Source: AR5 sp041499965
GTDB lineage: Bacteria > Methylomirabilota > Methylomirabilia > Rokubacteriales > CSP1-6
Assembly: GCA_041499965.1 (NCBI GenBank)
Contig: JBGQLG010000005.1
Span: 13,183-77,182 of the forward strand
Reading direction: 5' to 3'
DNA length: 64,000 nucleotides
Shown: one piece after another, positions 10,286 to 18,822 of the stretch
How the letters are laid out: every line of letters begins with the position of its first letter
How positions within the stretch are numbered: position 1 is the stretch's first letter
Notes under the pieces: model-generated
What the model was told of the DNA's origin: nothing
Database searches by the model: none
The model's input: only the letters and a program-made list of their open reading frames with translations
Made by a program: the position numbers and the translations under genes

Positions 10286-11892
10286 GCGCCGTCACCCGGC
10301 GGGAGCTGCTGGCCGGGGGCGCGCTGCTGGCGGCCGGCGGCTGCGGGGTGAGCGCGGCGGCCCCTATGGACGGCGCCATCGTCGGCGCCGCCGAGCGGCT
10401 CGGGCACCTGCTGCGCGAGCCGGGGCGCCTGCCGCCGCCGTCCTCCAGCGAGCGCACGGAGGTGGTCGTCGTGGGCGCCGGCGTGGCGGGCCTGGCCACG
10501 GCCTGGCACCTGGCCCGGCGCGGCGTGCGCGAGCTGGTCGTGCTGGAGCTGGAGGACACTGCCGGCGGCAACGCGCGCGGTGGCGTCTGCGCCGCCACCG
10601 CGTACCCGTGGGGCGCCCACTACCTGCCGCTGCCGGGGCCCGAGGCCCGGGCCGTGCGCGCGCTCCTGCGCGAGCTCGGCGTCATCGAGGGATTCGACGC
10701 CGCCGGTCGCCCGCGCTACGACGAGCGCCATCTCTGCCACGGACCACAGGAAAGGCTCTTCCAGCACGGCCGCTGGCACGAGGGTGTGTTCCCGTGGTCG
10801 GGCGCCACCGCAGCAGACCGGTCGCAGCACGATGCCTTCCGCGAGGAGATGGACCGCTACCGGCGCTGGCGCGACCCCGGCGGCCGCCGTGCGTTCGCCA
10901 CGCCGCGCGCGGCCGGCGCGCCGGGTGCGTTCGCCGAGCTGGACCGCGTCTCCATGGCCGAGTTCCTGGCCGCTCGCGGGTTTACCTCGTCGCGCCTGCG
11001 CTGGTGGGTCGAGTACGCGTGCCGCGACGACTACGGCACCGACCTGGCCGGCACCTCGGCGTGGGCCGGCGTCCACTACTATGCCGGCCGCGATCCCGAT
11101 CCCGAATACGGCGACGTCGTGCTCACCTGGCCCGAGGGCAACCACTGGCTGGCGCGGCGGCTGGCCGAGCCCGTCGCCGACCGGATCCGCCTCGGCCAGC
11201 TCGTCGCCAGCGTCGAGCCGGTCGCCGGCGGCGTGGCCGTCGACGTCTACGACCCGCGGGCCGAGCGCACGCGCCGGCTGCTGGCGCGCGAGGTCGTCCT
11301 GGCGTGCCCGGTCTTCGTGGCCGCGCGGCTGTACCGCCCGTGGCGCGAGCGCCCGCCCGCCTTCGCCCCCGCGTTCCGCTACGCACCCTGGCTCGTGGCC
11401 AACCTGCACCTCGATCGGCGCCCGGCCGGCGCCGGCGGCGCGGCGCCGGCCTGGGACAACGTGCTGCACGACAGCGACGCCCTCGGCTACGTCGTCGCGA
11501 CCCACCAGTCACTGCGCACGTACGACGGGCCCACCGTGCTGACGTACTACCGCTCGTTCGCCGGTCCCGACGAGCCCGGCGCCCGGCAGGCGCTGCTGGC
11601 GGCGTCGTGGACCTCGCTGCGCGACGCGATCCTGCGCGACCTCGCGCGGCCCCATCCCGACCTCCCGCGCGAGGTGCGCCGGTTGGACGTGATGCGCTAC
11701 GGCCACGCCATGGTCCGGCCCGGCGTGGGCTTCGTCTGCGGCGCCGCGCTGGCGGCGGCGGGCGCGGCGCTGGCGGGTCCAGTGCACCTGGCTCACGCCG
11801 ATCTCTCGGGCTTCTCGCTCTTCGAGGAGGCGTTCGAGTGGGGCACGCGCGCCGCCGAGCGCGTCCTGGCCCGGGCGCCACGATCTACTTGA
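10282..11892 (+). CDS. Exported FAD-dependent amine-oxidase-like oxidoreductase
   Basis: 536 residues from a GTG overlapping the upstream stop. The N-terminus has a twin-arginine signal (TRRELLAGGALLAAGGCG), possibly with a lipobox Cys. The Rossmann FAD motif follows at about residues 60-95 (VVVVGAGVAGLATAWHL; ELEDTAGGNARGG), as in the flavin amine oxidase/protoporphyrinogen oxidase class. The C-terminus has a PVHLAHADLSGFS-type FAD-closing segment. Directly downstream of an aminopropyltransferase, an attractive inferred role is oxidation of a polyamine-like product in the periplasm. Substrate unproven. The start was chosen because it gives a clean export signal. Confidence 0.83.
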   Translation: MSAVTRRELLAGGALLAAGGCGVSAAAPMDGAIVGAAERLGHLLREPGRLPPPSSSERTEVVVVGAGVAGLATAWHLARRGVRELVVLELEDTAGGNARGGVCAATAYPWGAHYLPLPGPEARAVRALLRELGVIEGFDAAGRPRYDERHLCHGPQERLFQHGRWHEGVFPWSGATAADRSQHDAFREEMDRYRRWRDPGGRRAFATPRAAGAPGAFAELDRVSMAEFLAARGFTSSRLRWWVEYACRDDYGTDLAGTSAWAGVHYYAGRDPDPEYGDVVLTWPEGNHWLARRLAEPVADRIRLGQLVASVEPVAGGVAVDVYDPRAERTRRLLAREVVLACPVFVAARLYRPWRERPPAFAPAFRYAPWLVANLHLDRRPAGAGGAAPAWDNVLHDSDALGYVVATHQSLRTYDGPTVLTYYRSFAGPDEPGARQALLAASWTSLRDAILRDLARPHPDLPREVRRLDVMRYGHAMVRPGVGFVCGAALAAAGAALAGPVHLAHADLSGFSLFEEAFEWGTRAAERVLARAPRST

Positions 11893-11924
11893 CGCTCGGC
11901 GGGCGCCCGCCTTACGGTCGATAA

Positions 11925-12806
11925 GTGCCTGGCAACTCCGACGACGACGTCCCGCGCTGGGAACTGCCGGTCTACGACGAAGCCCAGGAGACACCGCGCT
12001 GGACGCCCGAGCGTGAAGTCCCCCGCTGGCAGCCGCGCCGCGGCCCGGCACCCGCCGTGCCTCGCGTGGGCCCCGGCGGCCGCGCGACCGGCGCGCGCTC
12101 CGGATCAGCCGTGCGGGTGGGCTCCGCGGTGCCCGGCGTCCGACGTGAGCCGCCCAAGCCGGTCTCGCCGCTCGCGGTGCCGTTCGTCTGGTGGGCGGCG
12201 CATCCCTGGCTGGTGCTGTGGGCGCTGATCTTCCTGGCGCCGGGTGCCGTCCTGCTGCTGCGGTTCGTCGACGAGTCGAGTCTCGACGTCGCCGTGCAGC
12301 CGCTCGCCTGGGGCTTCGGCGTCCTCTTCGTGGTCGCGCTGGCGCTGGCCATGGTGGCGAGCGCGCGGCGCTCCGTCTCCCGGCTGATGCTCGGCACGCT
12401 CACGGCACTGGCCGCGCTCGGCGTGCTGCTGTGGCCGGTCACGCGCGTCACGCTCGGCCGCACCGTGTGCCCGGCGCGCGCCGGCACCGATCTTGGCGCC
12501 CAGGTGGCCGCCGGCGCGCTCCAGGCGTGGCAGACGGGCGCGGGCAGCGACGACGCCTGGCGCCGCGGTGTGGCCGAGGAGGAGTGGCGCGAGCGCACGC
12601 GGGCGGTGGGCCTCCTCGAGTACCAGCTCGCGGAATCCGGTTGCTGGGAGCGGGCCGCGCCCATCGACGGCACCCACACCTGGCACGAATTCCGCGTGAC
12701 GGTGCAGGCGGCCGAGCGGGCTCCGCTGCTGAAGACGGTCGTCATCCATACCGCGCGGGGCCGGGAGGGCTGGAAGATCACGGCCATCGAGGGGCCCCTC
12801 CCGTAA
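11925..12806 (+). CDS. Unknown membrane protein with Pro/Arg-rich N-terminal repeats
   Basis: 293 residues from a GTG. Residues 1-70 are disordered and contain a short repeat (VPRWELP, TPRWTPE, VPRWQPR). Then come three or four membrane helices (about 82-103, 115-140, 147-168) and a soluble C-terminal domain (about 170-293) ending KTVVIHTARGREGWKITAIEG, which has the look of a small NTF2- or DUF4440-like fold. No family was recognised. It begins 33 bases after the FAD gene and may be the tail of the same transcript. The C-domain has a Cys pair (CPARAG; SGCWERA). Confidence 0.62.
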   Translation: MPGNSDDDVPRWELPVYDEAQETPRWTPEREVPRWQPRRGPAPAVPRVGPGGRATGARSGSAVRVGSAVPGVRREPPKPVSPLAVPFVWWAAHPWLVLWALIFLAPGAVLLLRFVDESSLDVAVQPLAWGFGVLFVVALALAMVASARRSVSRLMLGTLTALAALGVLLWPVTRVTLGRTVCPARAGTDLGAQVAAGALQAWQTGAGSDDAWRRGVAEEEWRERTRAVGLLEYQLAESGCWERAAPIDGTHTWHEFRVTVQAAERAPLLKTVVIHTARGREGWKITAIEGPLP

Positions 12807-12826
12807 GATAGCCGCAGTCCCTCACG

Positions 12827-13747
12827 ATGAGCGATTTCGCCGACGTCGAGCAGTTCGCGCGCGAACACGCTGGCTGCGGCGGGCTGACCCCCCAGGCGAC
12901 CTCGCGGCCCGGACGCGAGGGCTATCACCTCACGATCACCTGCGCCTGCGGCGCCACCCACGATCGCTGGGTCACTGCGGACGAGGCCAGCCGGCCGCTG
13001 CCGTATCCCTCGCCCGTGCCGGCGCCGGTGCTGGGGGCGCCACCGGCCTTCCCGGTGCGGCCGCCGGCCCCGCGGCCCCCGCGCGTCGAGGTGAGCGTCG
13101 CGCCGGCGCGCCGCTTCTCGCGGGGGCGCGCCGTCTGGCTCGTGCTGCTGCTCCTGGTCGTCCTCGCCGCCGCCGCCGCGGCGTATCTGACCGGCGTCCC
13201 CGACGTGAATGGCTGGCTGGGCGACGTGAATGACCTGCTGGGCCGGCGTGTCGCCGCGCCGAGCGCGCCCCCGCCGCCCCGCCCGTCCGCGCCGCCGCCG
13301 CCGCCGGCGACGGAGACGATCGCCCGCGCGCTCCGCGATCTGCACTCATCGATCACGCCCAGCGTCTCGCTGAACGACTACGCCAGCCGTGTCGCCTCCA
13401 CGCGGGTGGAAGTCGAGCGCCTGCTGGCGTCGGCGCCGGAGTCGGGGCGCGCGCAGGCCCTGGAGGTGCTGGACGTGCATCGCCTGGCGGCGAGCGCCTG
13501 GCGCGCGCGCACGGTGGACGACCACGAGGAGTGGGAGCGCATCGGTCAGGACCCGGCGGTGGAGCTGTGCCCGGCGGTCAAGCGCGCGGTCGAGGCCGCC
13601 GCCCCGTCGCGGGGCGTGTCGCGCGCCCAGGCGCGCGGCGCGGCCGTGGCCGCGTCGCTGTCGCAGCTCTGGGAGTGCGCCGCCGAGAAGGCCGGCGCGC
13701 TGGCCGCCCGGCCAGCCGCGCCAGCGACTCGCCCGCCAGGCGGGTGA
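12827..13747 (+). CDS. Unknown single-pass membrane protein with Cys-containing N-domain
   Basis: 306 residues. The N-terminal ~60 residues form a small domain with Cys17, and CACG near residue 45 (HLTITCACGATHDRWV). A Pro-rich linker is followed by one membrane helix at about 105-125 (WLVLLLLVVLAAAAAAYL), a second Pro-rich linker and a helical C-terminal region (about 165-290) with VECLL-like heptads and two Cys. The first domain is predicted cytoplasmic. The family is unknown. Its 3' end overlaps the convergent acetyltransferase frame by about 170 bases, so the last ~55 codons are shared. Confidence 0.6.
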   Translation: MSDFADVEQFAREHAGCGGLTPQATSRPGREGYHLTITCACGATHDRWVTADEASRPLPYPSPVPAPVLGAPPAFPVRPPAPRPPRVEVSVAPARRFSRGRAVWLVLLLLVVLAAAAAAYLTGVPDVNGWLGDVNDLLGRRVAAPSAPPPPRPSAPPPPPATETIARALRDLHSSITPSVSLNDYASRVASTRVEVERLLASAPESGRAQALEVLDVHRLAASAWRARTVDDHEEWERIGQDPAVELCPAVKRAVEAAAPSRGVSRAQARGAAVAASLSQLWECAAEKAGALAARPAAPATRPPGG

Positions 13748-14183
13748 GGATCCACTCGCGCTTGAGCTCGGCGCCGAGCTGGCGGTAGAAGCGGATCGCC
13801 GGCCGGTTCCAGTCGAGCACCGACCACTCCATCCGCCCGCAGCCGCGCCGGACCGCGATACGGGCCAGCGCCCGCAGCAGCGCCAGCCCCGCTCCCCGGC
13901 CGCGAGCCTGGGGCACCACGAACAGGTCCTCGAGCCAGAGCGTCGGCCGGGTCAGGAACGTGGAGTAGGTGAAGGTGTAGAGCGCCAGCCCCACCGGACG
14001 GCCGTCCAGCCGGCAGACGAGCGTCTCGAAGTGCCGGCGCCGGCCGAAGCCGTGACGGCGGATGGCGGCCGGCGTCGTCGCGAGCGGCAGGCGCTCGTAG
14101 TCGGCGAGGCCGCGGATGAGCGCGGTGATGACGGCGGCGTCGCGCGCCGTCCCCGGCCGGATGGTGAGCGAGGCGCGCGCCAC
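13578..14183 (-). CDS. GNAT-family N-acetyltransferase
   Basis: 201 residues from a GTG at 14183. The fold runs over residues 1-155: LTIRPGTARDAAVITALIR, LYTFTYSTFLTRPTLWLEDL and the acetyl-CoA loop VVPQARGRGAGLALL. It closes with WSVLDWNRPAIRFYRQLGAE, typical of diamine/spermidine acetyltransferase-like GNATs. Such proteins normally end about where LAGESLARLAG occurs. The remaining ~45 residues are an Arg/Pro/Ala tail written antisense to the convergent membrane-protein gene, so a natural stop has probably been lost. It follows the M20 peptidase gene by 5 bases, and the two are probably co-transcribed. Substrate unknown. Confidence 0.82.
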   Translation of the reverse strand: MARASLTIRPGTARDAAVITALIRGLADYERLPLATTPAAIRRHGFGRRRHFETLVCRLDGRPVGLALYTFTYSTFLTRPTLWLEDLFVVPQARGRGAGLALLRALARIAVRRGCGRMEWSVLDWNRPAIRFYRQLGAELKREWILTRLAGESLARLAGRPARRPSRRRTPRAATATRPRPRRAPGRATRPATGRRPRPRA

Positions 14184-14188
14184 GCCGG

Positions 14189-15529
14189 TCAGGCCGCGGC
14201 CACGGCCAGCAGCATCTCGGTGTAGGCGCGCACGCCGGCGCGCACGTTCTCGAGCGAGATCCGCTCGTCGTTGCCGTGGATGCGCCGGAAGCCGTCCTCG
14301 TCGAGCAGGAACGGGCTCCAGCCGTAGCCGTGCAGACCGAGCGTGCGGAACACCCAGTTGTCGGTGAACGCAACCAGGATGCCCGGGGCCACCACCACGC
14401 CCGGCGCGCGGCGACGCAGCGAGTCGGCGAGCGCCTTGTAGAGCTCGGTGTCGGGCGGCGAGAGATTCGGCAGCTTCGGCTCCCGCACCGTCGTGACCTC
14501 GACGTGGTCGTCGGCGATGACGCCGCGCACCCAGGCCAGGATCTCCTGGGGATCGTCCCCGGCCAGCATGCGGCAGTCGATCTCGGCGCCGGCCTCGGGC
14601 GGGATCACGTTGAGCTTCTCGCTGCCCCGCAGCATGTTCACCGCGAAGGTGGTCCGCACCATGGCCGCGCGATAACGGTCGGCCAGGAAGCGCGCCCGGA
14701 AGGCCGGATCGCGCAGCGAGCGCTCGAGGTCGTCGTAGCCCTCGGCCTCGCCCGGGGGCAGCACCTCGGCCACGCGGCGGAAGTACTCCTGCGTCTCGGG
14801 CAGCACGCGCGGCGCCCGCTCGGCCGCCAGCAGCCGGCCGAGCGCGCGCACCAGCCGATGCGGCGCGGTGTCGGGCCACGGCATCGAGCCGTGGCCGGGC
14901 TCACCGCGCGAGGTCAGCCTGAGCGGCAGGCCCGTCTTCTCCGAGATCACGATGACGCCCAGCGGCGCGCGGTGGCGGCGGTCGTGCTCGATGCCGGCCA
15001 GCTCGGACAGCGCGTACTCGGCCCCGGCCAGCCAGTGGCGGCGCTTGTCCGCGACGAAGCGCGCGCCGTACACGCTGCCGGCCTCCTCGTCCGCCGTGGC
15101 CAGGAAGATCAGATCGCGCTTGAGCGGCACCCGCGCACGCTTGAGGGCCAGCAGGGCCCCGAGCTGCAGGATGCCGGTGGACTTCATATCGAGCGCGCCG
15201 CGCCCGTAGAGATAGCCGTCCCGGATGACGCCGCCGAACGGGTCGATGGTCCAGTAGCGGCGGTCGGCGTAGACGACGTCGACGTGGTGGTGCAGGACGA
15301 TCCCGCCCAGTGAGCCGTCGCCCGCCAGCCGGGAGACCAGATTCGCGCGCCCCGGTGCCGACTCGGCGATCTCGCTCGGCAGGTCGTGGGCCGCCAGGAC
15401 CTCGGCCAGGAATCGCGTGCCGTCCGCCTCGTTGCCGGGCGGGTTCGTCGTGTCGATCATCAGATAGCGACGCAACAGCTCCACCGTCTCGTCGCCCAGG
15501 GCATTCCAATCGATCCCGCCCACGCTCAT
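14189..15529 (-). CDS. M20-family zinc metallopeptidase (ArgE/DapE/carboxypeptidase-G2 type)
   Basis: 446 residues. All M20 signatures are present: the metal/catalytic pair in LHHHVDVV (His82, Asp84), the bridging Asp in GRGALDMKS (Asp114), the catalytic/metal Glu pair in TADEEAGS (148-149), and a late metal His in FRRIHGNDE. The inserted dimerisation ('lid') domain spans about 200-320. These cytosolic enzymes hydrolyse N-acyl amino acids or dipeptides. The TNPPGNE near residue 30 and the length fit the ~450-residue M20 group rather than DapE (~375). The neighbouring GNAT could act on the same amine-bearing metabolites, which is speculative. Confidence 0.9.
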   Translation of the reverse strand: MSVGGIDWNALGDETVELLRRYLMIDTTNPPGNEADGTRFLAEVLAAHDLPSEIAESAPGRANLVSRLAGDGSLGGIVLHHHVDVVYADRRYWTIDPFGGVIRDGYLYGRGALDMKSTGILQLGALLALKRARVPLKRDLIFLATADEEAGSVYGARFVADKRRHWLAGAEYALSELAGIEHDRRHRAPLGVIVISEKTGLPLRLTSRGEPGHGSMPWPDTAPHRLVRALGRLLAAERAPRVLPETQEYFRRVAEVLPPGEAEGYDDLERSLRDPAFRARFLADRYRAAMVRTTFAVNMLRGSEKLNVIPPEAGAEIDCRMLAGDDPQEILAWVRGVIADDHVEVTTVREPKLPNLSPPDTELYKALADSLRRRAPGVVVAPGILVAFTDNWVFRTLGLHGYGWSPFLLDEDGFRRIHGNDERISLENVRAGVRAYTEMLLAVAAA

Positions 15530-15620
15530 CCTCTCTCTCCGGGCTCCCGCACGCTCTCCGGCCCGGCGCGGCGCGTGCCCGCAGATTCTAGCAATGCCCT
15601 GAGGTACGCGCAGGAGGACA

Positions 15621-16445
15621 TCAGCGCGCGTGAACGCCCGCGCCGCCGCCGGCAGCGCCGGGGGGAGTCGCGCCGCCCCCGCCGGAGCCCACGCGGGTCC
15701 CGCCGTTCGCGGACAGGCGCCCCGACGGCTCGCCCACGTGGATGTGCGCGCCGGTGGCCGCGCCCGCCCGCGCGGCGCGGAAGGCCAGGAACGGGATCCC
15801 GTTGCTGCGAAGGTAGTCCATCAGCGCGCGGCCCTCGGCGCTGTCGGGGTGCACGGCGACGTCGAGCGCATTGCGATGGTCGAAGCCGAGGCGGTCGTGC
15901 GCCGTGGTCTGGCCGAGCGCGCTGATCGGCAGCGGATGGCCGAAGCGCCCGGCGAAGAAGCGCTCGAGCGCGGGCAGCGCGGTCAGCGACCACCGGCCGA
16001 CACCGGCGAAGCGGATCAGCGCGGGCCCCTCCTGCGTCTCGCCCGGGGCCGGCACCGGCAGCGCGGCGATCTCCCGGGCCGCCTCGGCGTCGGCCACCAG
16101 GGCGTCGGCCTCGCGCACGGCCGCCCGCGTGCGTTCCACCGCCTGCCGGGCCTCGATCAACGCGCGGTCGGCGGCCTCGGCGTCGGTGCGGGCGATCAGC
16201 CCCTGGGCCAGCAGCGCGCGACGCCGCTCGGCCTCCGCGGCCGCGCGCGTCTCGGCGGCCTCGCGCAGCGGGAGTAGTTCCTCGAGGCTCTCGCGGTAGC
16301 GGCGCGCGGCCTCCGCCTGGGCGGCGCGGGCCGCCTGAAGCTCGCTCGCGGCCGGCTGGGCGGCGGGCGCGCCCGGTCCCGGCGGGGCGAGGCCGAGGGC
16401 CAGCGCGGTCAGCGCGAGCGCGAGGGCCGCGTGCCGGCGGCTCAG
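15621..16445 (-). CDS. Secreted coiled-coil protein with M15-like metallopeptidase domain
   Basis: 274 residues if started at the CTG at 16445, which overlaps the mutarotase stop (CTGA). That start is the only one giving a good signal peptide (SRRHAALALALTALALGLA). An alternative TTG at 16160 would remove it. Residues 35-130 form an Ala/Arg/Glu coiled coil. The C-terminal part holds HDRLGFDHRNALDVAVHP and, 40 residues later, GAHIHVG. The spacing of His, Asp and HxH resembles the zinc site of M15 D-Ala-D-Ala peptidases, so a periplasmic wall-processing role is likely. A Gly-rich tail ends the protein. The non-canonical start lowers certainty on the N-terminus. Confidence 0.62.
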   Translation of the reverse strand: MSRRHAALALALTALALGLAPPGPGAPAAQPAASELQAARAAQAEAARRYRESLEELLPLREAAETRAAAEAERRRALLAQGLIARTDAEAADRALIEARQAVERTRAAVREADALVADAEAAREIAALPVPAPGETQEGPALIRFAGVGRWSLTALPALERFFAGRFGHPLPISALGQTTAHDRLGFDHRNALDVAVHPDSAEGRALMDYLRSNGIPFLAFRAARAGAATGAHIHVGEPSGRLSANGGTRVGSGGGGATPPGAAGGGAGVHAR

Positions 16446-17317
16446 ACGCCGGCCTCGACGCGGATCGTGGCCGACATCAGGTGCCGCGCGCCCGCGGCGA
16501 GGGTCACGGCATCATCGGCCGCGTTGGCGGTCTCGACGCAGATCATGCGCCGCCAGCCGTCGGGCTCGAGGTCGGCGATCTCCGCGGCCCTGGCCGCCCA
16601 CGGATTCCAGACGACGGTCGTCGCCGAGCCCGCTTTGTCCACGCTCAGCCGGCGGCCCAGCGCGGGGTCGGTGACGACGCAGCGGCGGGTGGTGCCGAGG
16701 AACACCCGGTCGGTCTCGCCGGTGAGGCGCAACGGCCCGGCGCCGTGCCGCTTGCGCGCCATCGCGTCGACCTTGTCGATGTACGGCGTGTCCTCGAGAC
16801 CGGTGATGGCCACGGCCTCGACGTCGCCGACGGCGAGATAGGTGTGCAGCGCCGCCTCGAACGTGAACGGTGCGAGGGAGGTGTTGGTGATCTCCAGCTC
16901 CAGGTGCAGGATCTCGCCGACCGTCACCCGGTAACGCAGGCTGAAGGTCGAGGGCCACGCCGCCCGCGTGGCCTCGTCGTCCTGCAGCGCCAGCTCGATG
17001 ACGGCGGCGCCGTCGGCGCCGGGCCCGCTCGTCGCCAGGCGCCACGGGCGCGAGCGGGCGAAGCCGTGCATGGGCGCGCGCCGATCGGTCGCGTGCGGGC
17101 CGAACCACGGGAAGATGAGCGGCACGCCGCCGCGGATGGCCTTGCCGGGTGCGTACGTCGCCCGCCCGGAGAGGAAGAGCACCGGCGCGGCGCCGCGGGG
17201 CTGCCACCGGGTGACGTGACCGCCCTGCAGGTACACCTCGCCGTCGGCGCGGGCGGCGCTCACGCGCGCGCGCGCCAGTCCTCCGTCGCCGGGCTCCACG
17301 ACCACCTGCTGCGTCAC
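16442..17317 (-). CDS. D-hexose-6-phosphate mutarotase (YeaD family)
   Basis: 291 residues from a GTG at 17317. Family motifs are clear: GHVTRWQP, then GKAIRGGVPLIFPWFGP, HGFAR, LHTYLAVGDVEAVAITGLE, and the C-terminal WNPWAARAAEIADLEPDGW followed by RRMICVETANA. These enzymes interconvert alpha and beta anomers of hexose-6-phosphates. The catalytic His is expected in HGFAR and the Glu in VCVETAN. The gene is divergent from the Cys-cluster gene at 17364, with 46 bases between starts. Length is normal for the family (~290). Confidence 0.9.
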   Translation of the reverse strand: MTQQVVVEPGDGGLARARVSAARADGEVYLQGGHVTRWQPRGAAPVLFLSGRATYAPGKAIRGGVPLIFPWFGPHATDRRAPMHGFARSRPWRLATSGPGADGAAVIELALQDDEATRAAWPSTFSLRYRVTVGEILHLELEITNTSLAPFTFEAALHTYLAVGDVEAVAITGLEDTPYIDKVDAMARKRHGAGPLRLTGETDRVFLGTTRRCVVTDPALGRRLSVDKAGSATTVVWNPWAARAAEIADLEPDGWRRMICVETANAADDAVTLAAGARHLMSATIRVEAGV

Positions 17318-17363
17318 GGGCGTTCTTGACCTCCGCCGGGTGCCACGCGCAGAGTACCGCAAG

Positions 17364-18671
17364 ATGCAGTCCGACGCGGACCTGCCGCTGCTCCTGCCCG
17401 ACAACGTGGTCTTCACGTGCCAGCAGTCCGGCGCCTGCTGCCGGAGCGACTGGCTCATCGGCGTGGACGACGCCGCGCACGCGCGGCTGCGCGAGGTGGC
17501 GTGGGCCCGGCACGATCCGGCCCTGGCCGGCGCGGCCACGTTCGTCCCGCTGCCGTTGTCGCTGCCCGGCGGCGAGCGTGTGACCTTCGCGCGCCGGCCC
17601 GACGGCGCCTGCGTGTTCCTCACCGGCGATCAGCGCTGCGGGATCCATCGCCACCTCGGCGCCGCCGCCAAGCCGCAGGTGTGCCGCGAGTTCCCGTATC
17701 ACTTCGTGCAGACGCCGGACGGCGTCGCCGTCGGCGTGTCCTTCGCGTGCACGGCGGTGCGCGCCCATCAGGGCGCCACGCTGCCGGCCCAGCGCGACGA
17801 GGTGCGGGCCGTGCTGGCCGGCAGCACGCGGGTGGAGCGGCTGCCCGAGCGGCTCACGCTCTTCGGCGCCGTCGATCTCGACTGGTCCGCCTACCGGCCG
17901 ATCGAGGCCGCGCTGCTCGATCTGCTCACGAACGCCGAGCGGCCGCTGCCGGTGGGGCTGCTGGCCGGCAGCGCCCTGCTGAGCCTGTCCATCGGGCTCA
18001 CGCAGATCGAGGCGCGGGCCCGTCGCGCGGGCCAGGCCCCGGCGGCGACGCTCGGGGACGGGCTCGCGGAGCTGCGCGCCACCGGCTATCGCCGCCTGCT
18101 CGACATCGCGGCCGGCGCCCGTTATCCGAGGCGGCCGTCACTGACGTACCTGGCGCCGCCCTACACCTGGCTGCAGCTCACGCGCAAGCGCATGTCGCGG
18201 CCGGCGCTGCTCCTGAGCGTGTACGGAAACTATTTCCGGTTCCGCCGCGCGCGCGGCCGGCTGCCCGATGCGATCACCGGCGGTCCGCCGTTCGACCTCG
18301 AGGCGGTGCTGGGCGTCCGTTTCGACGGCGGCGGCGCCGGCGTCGAGCCGTTCCTGCGCGAGTACTGGAGCCACGTGGTCTTCCGCAAGACGCTGACGCC
18401 CATGCACGGGATCTTCCGCGGTTACCAGACGCTGCTGGCCCTGTACTCCTTCATGAAGCTGGCCGCCCGCCTGCACGCCTGGCGGGCGGGACGACCGGCG
18501 ACCGTCCTGGCCGACGTCAAGGAGGCGGTGCGACTGATCGAGCGGGCGTTCGTGCTGCACGCCCGCTACACCGATCTCTTCCGCCTGACCCCCATCGTGA
18601 CCGTCCTCGCCGACCGCCTGTACCAGCAACCGTCCTTCGTCCGGACCGCCGCCCTGGAGGCAGAGGGGTGA
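17364..18671 (+). CDS. YkgJ-type cysteine-cluster protein
   Basis: 435 residues from ATG 17364; a GTG at 17340 would add eight residues and cannot be excluded. The N-terminal domain carries the zinc/iron cluster pattern: CQQSGACCR (residues ~19-27), CVFLTGDQRCGIH (~82-94), QVCREFPY (~107) and a later Cys in SFACTAV. This is the YkgJ family (formerly UPF0153). The ~250-residue C-terminal part is helical and unknown, longer than in minimal members. Family function is unsettled; a metal-binding or SAM-adjacent role is often proposed. It stands alone, and a promoter for pilT follows its stop. Confidence 0.78.
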   Translation: MQSDADLPLLLPDNVVFTCQQSGACCRSDWLIGVDDAAHARLREVAWARHDPALAGAATFVPLPLSLPGGERVTFARRPDGACVFLTGDQRCGIHRHLGAAAKPQVCREFPYHFVQTPDGVAVGVSFACTAVRAHQGATLPAQRDEVRAVLAGSTRVERLPERLTLFGAVDLDWSAYRPIEAALLDLLTNAERPLPVGLLAGSALLSLSIGLTQIEARARRAGQAPAATLGDGLAELRATGYRRLLDIAAGARYPRRPSLTYLAPPYTWLQLTRKRMSRPALLLSVYGNYFRFRRARGRLPDAITGGPPFDLEAVLGVRFDGGGAGVEPFLREYWSHVVFRKTLTPMHGIFRGYQTLLALYSFMKLAARLHAWRAGRPATVLADVKEAVRLIERAFVLHARYTDLFRLTPIVTVLADRLYQQPSFVRTAALEAEG

Positions 18672-18696
18672 CGGAGGGCCCGGCGGCCCGGCTTTC

Positions 18697-18726
18697 TTGA
18701 CTTGGCGCGAACCGAACCGCTAGGCT
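18697..18726 (+). promoter_or_regulatory. Sigma70-type promoter of the pilT cluster
   Basis: TTGACT at 18697-18702, 18-base spacer, TAGGCT at 18721-18726. The first pilT ATG is 97 bases downstream, leaving a leader that contains a G-rich stretch (18797-18814) close to the ribosome-binding region. Confidence 0.5.
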
Positions 18727-18822
18727 CGGTTGTACATCTGCAGCTGCTCGGCGATTCCGCCGAACGTCCACACCGGCGCCAGAGCCAGGGGGGCGCATCC
18801 CCGGGGGTAGGGAGCCCGACGC

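Noticed and set aside
11509..12051. Minus-strand frame over the FAD gene end
   Set aside because: Low-complexity and antisense to a convincing gene; no start or family.
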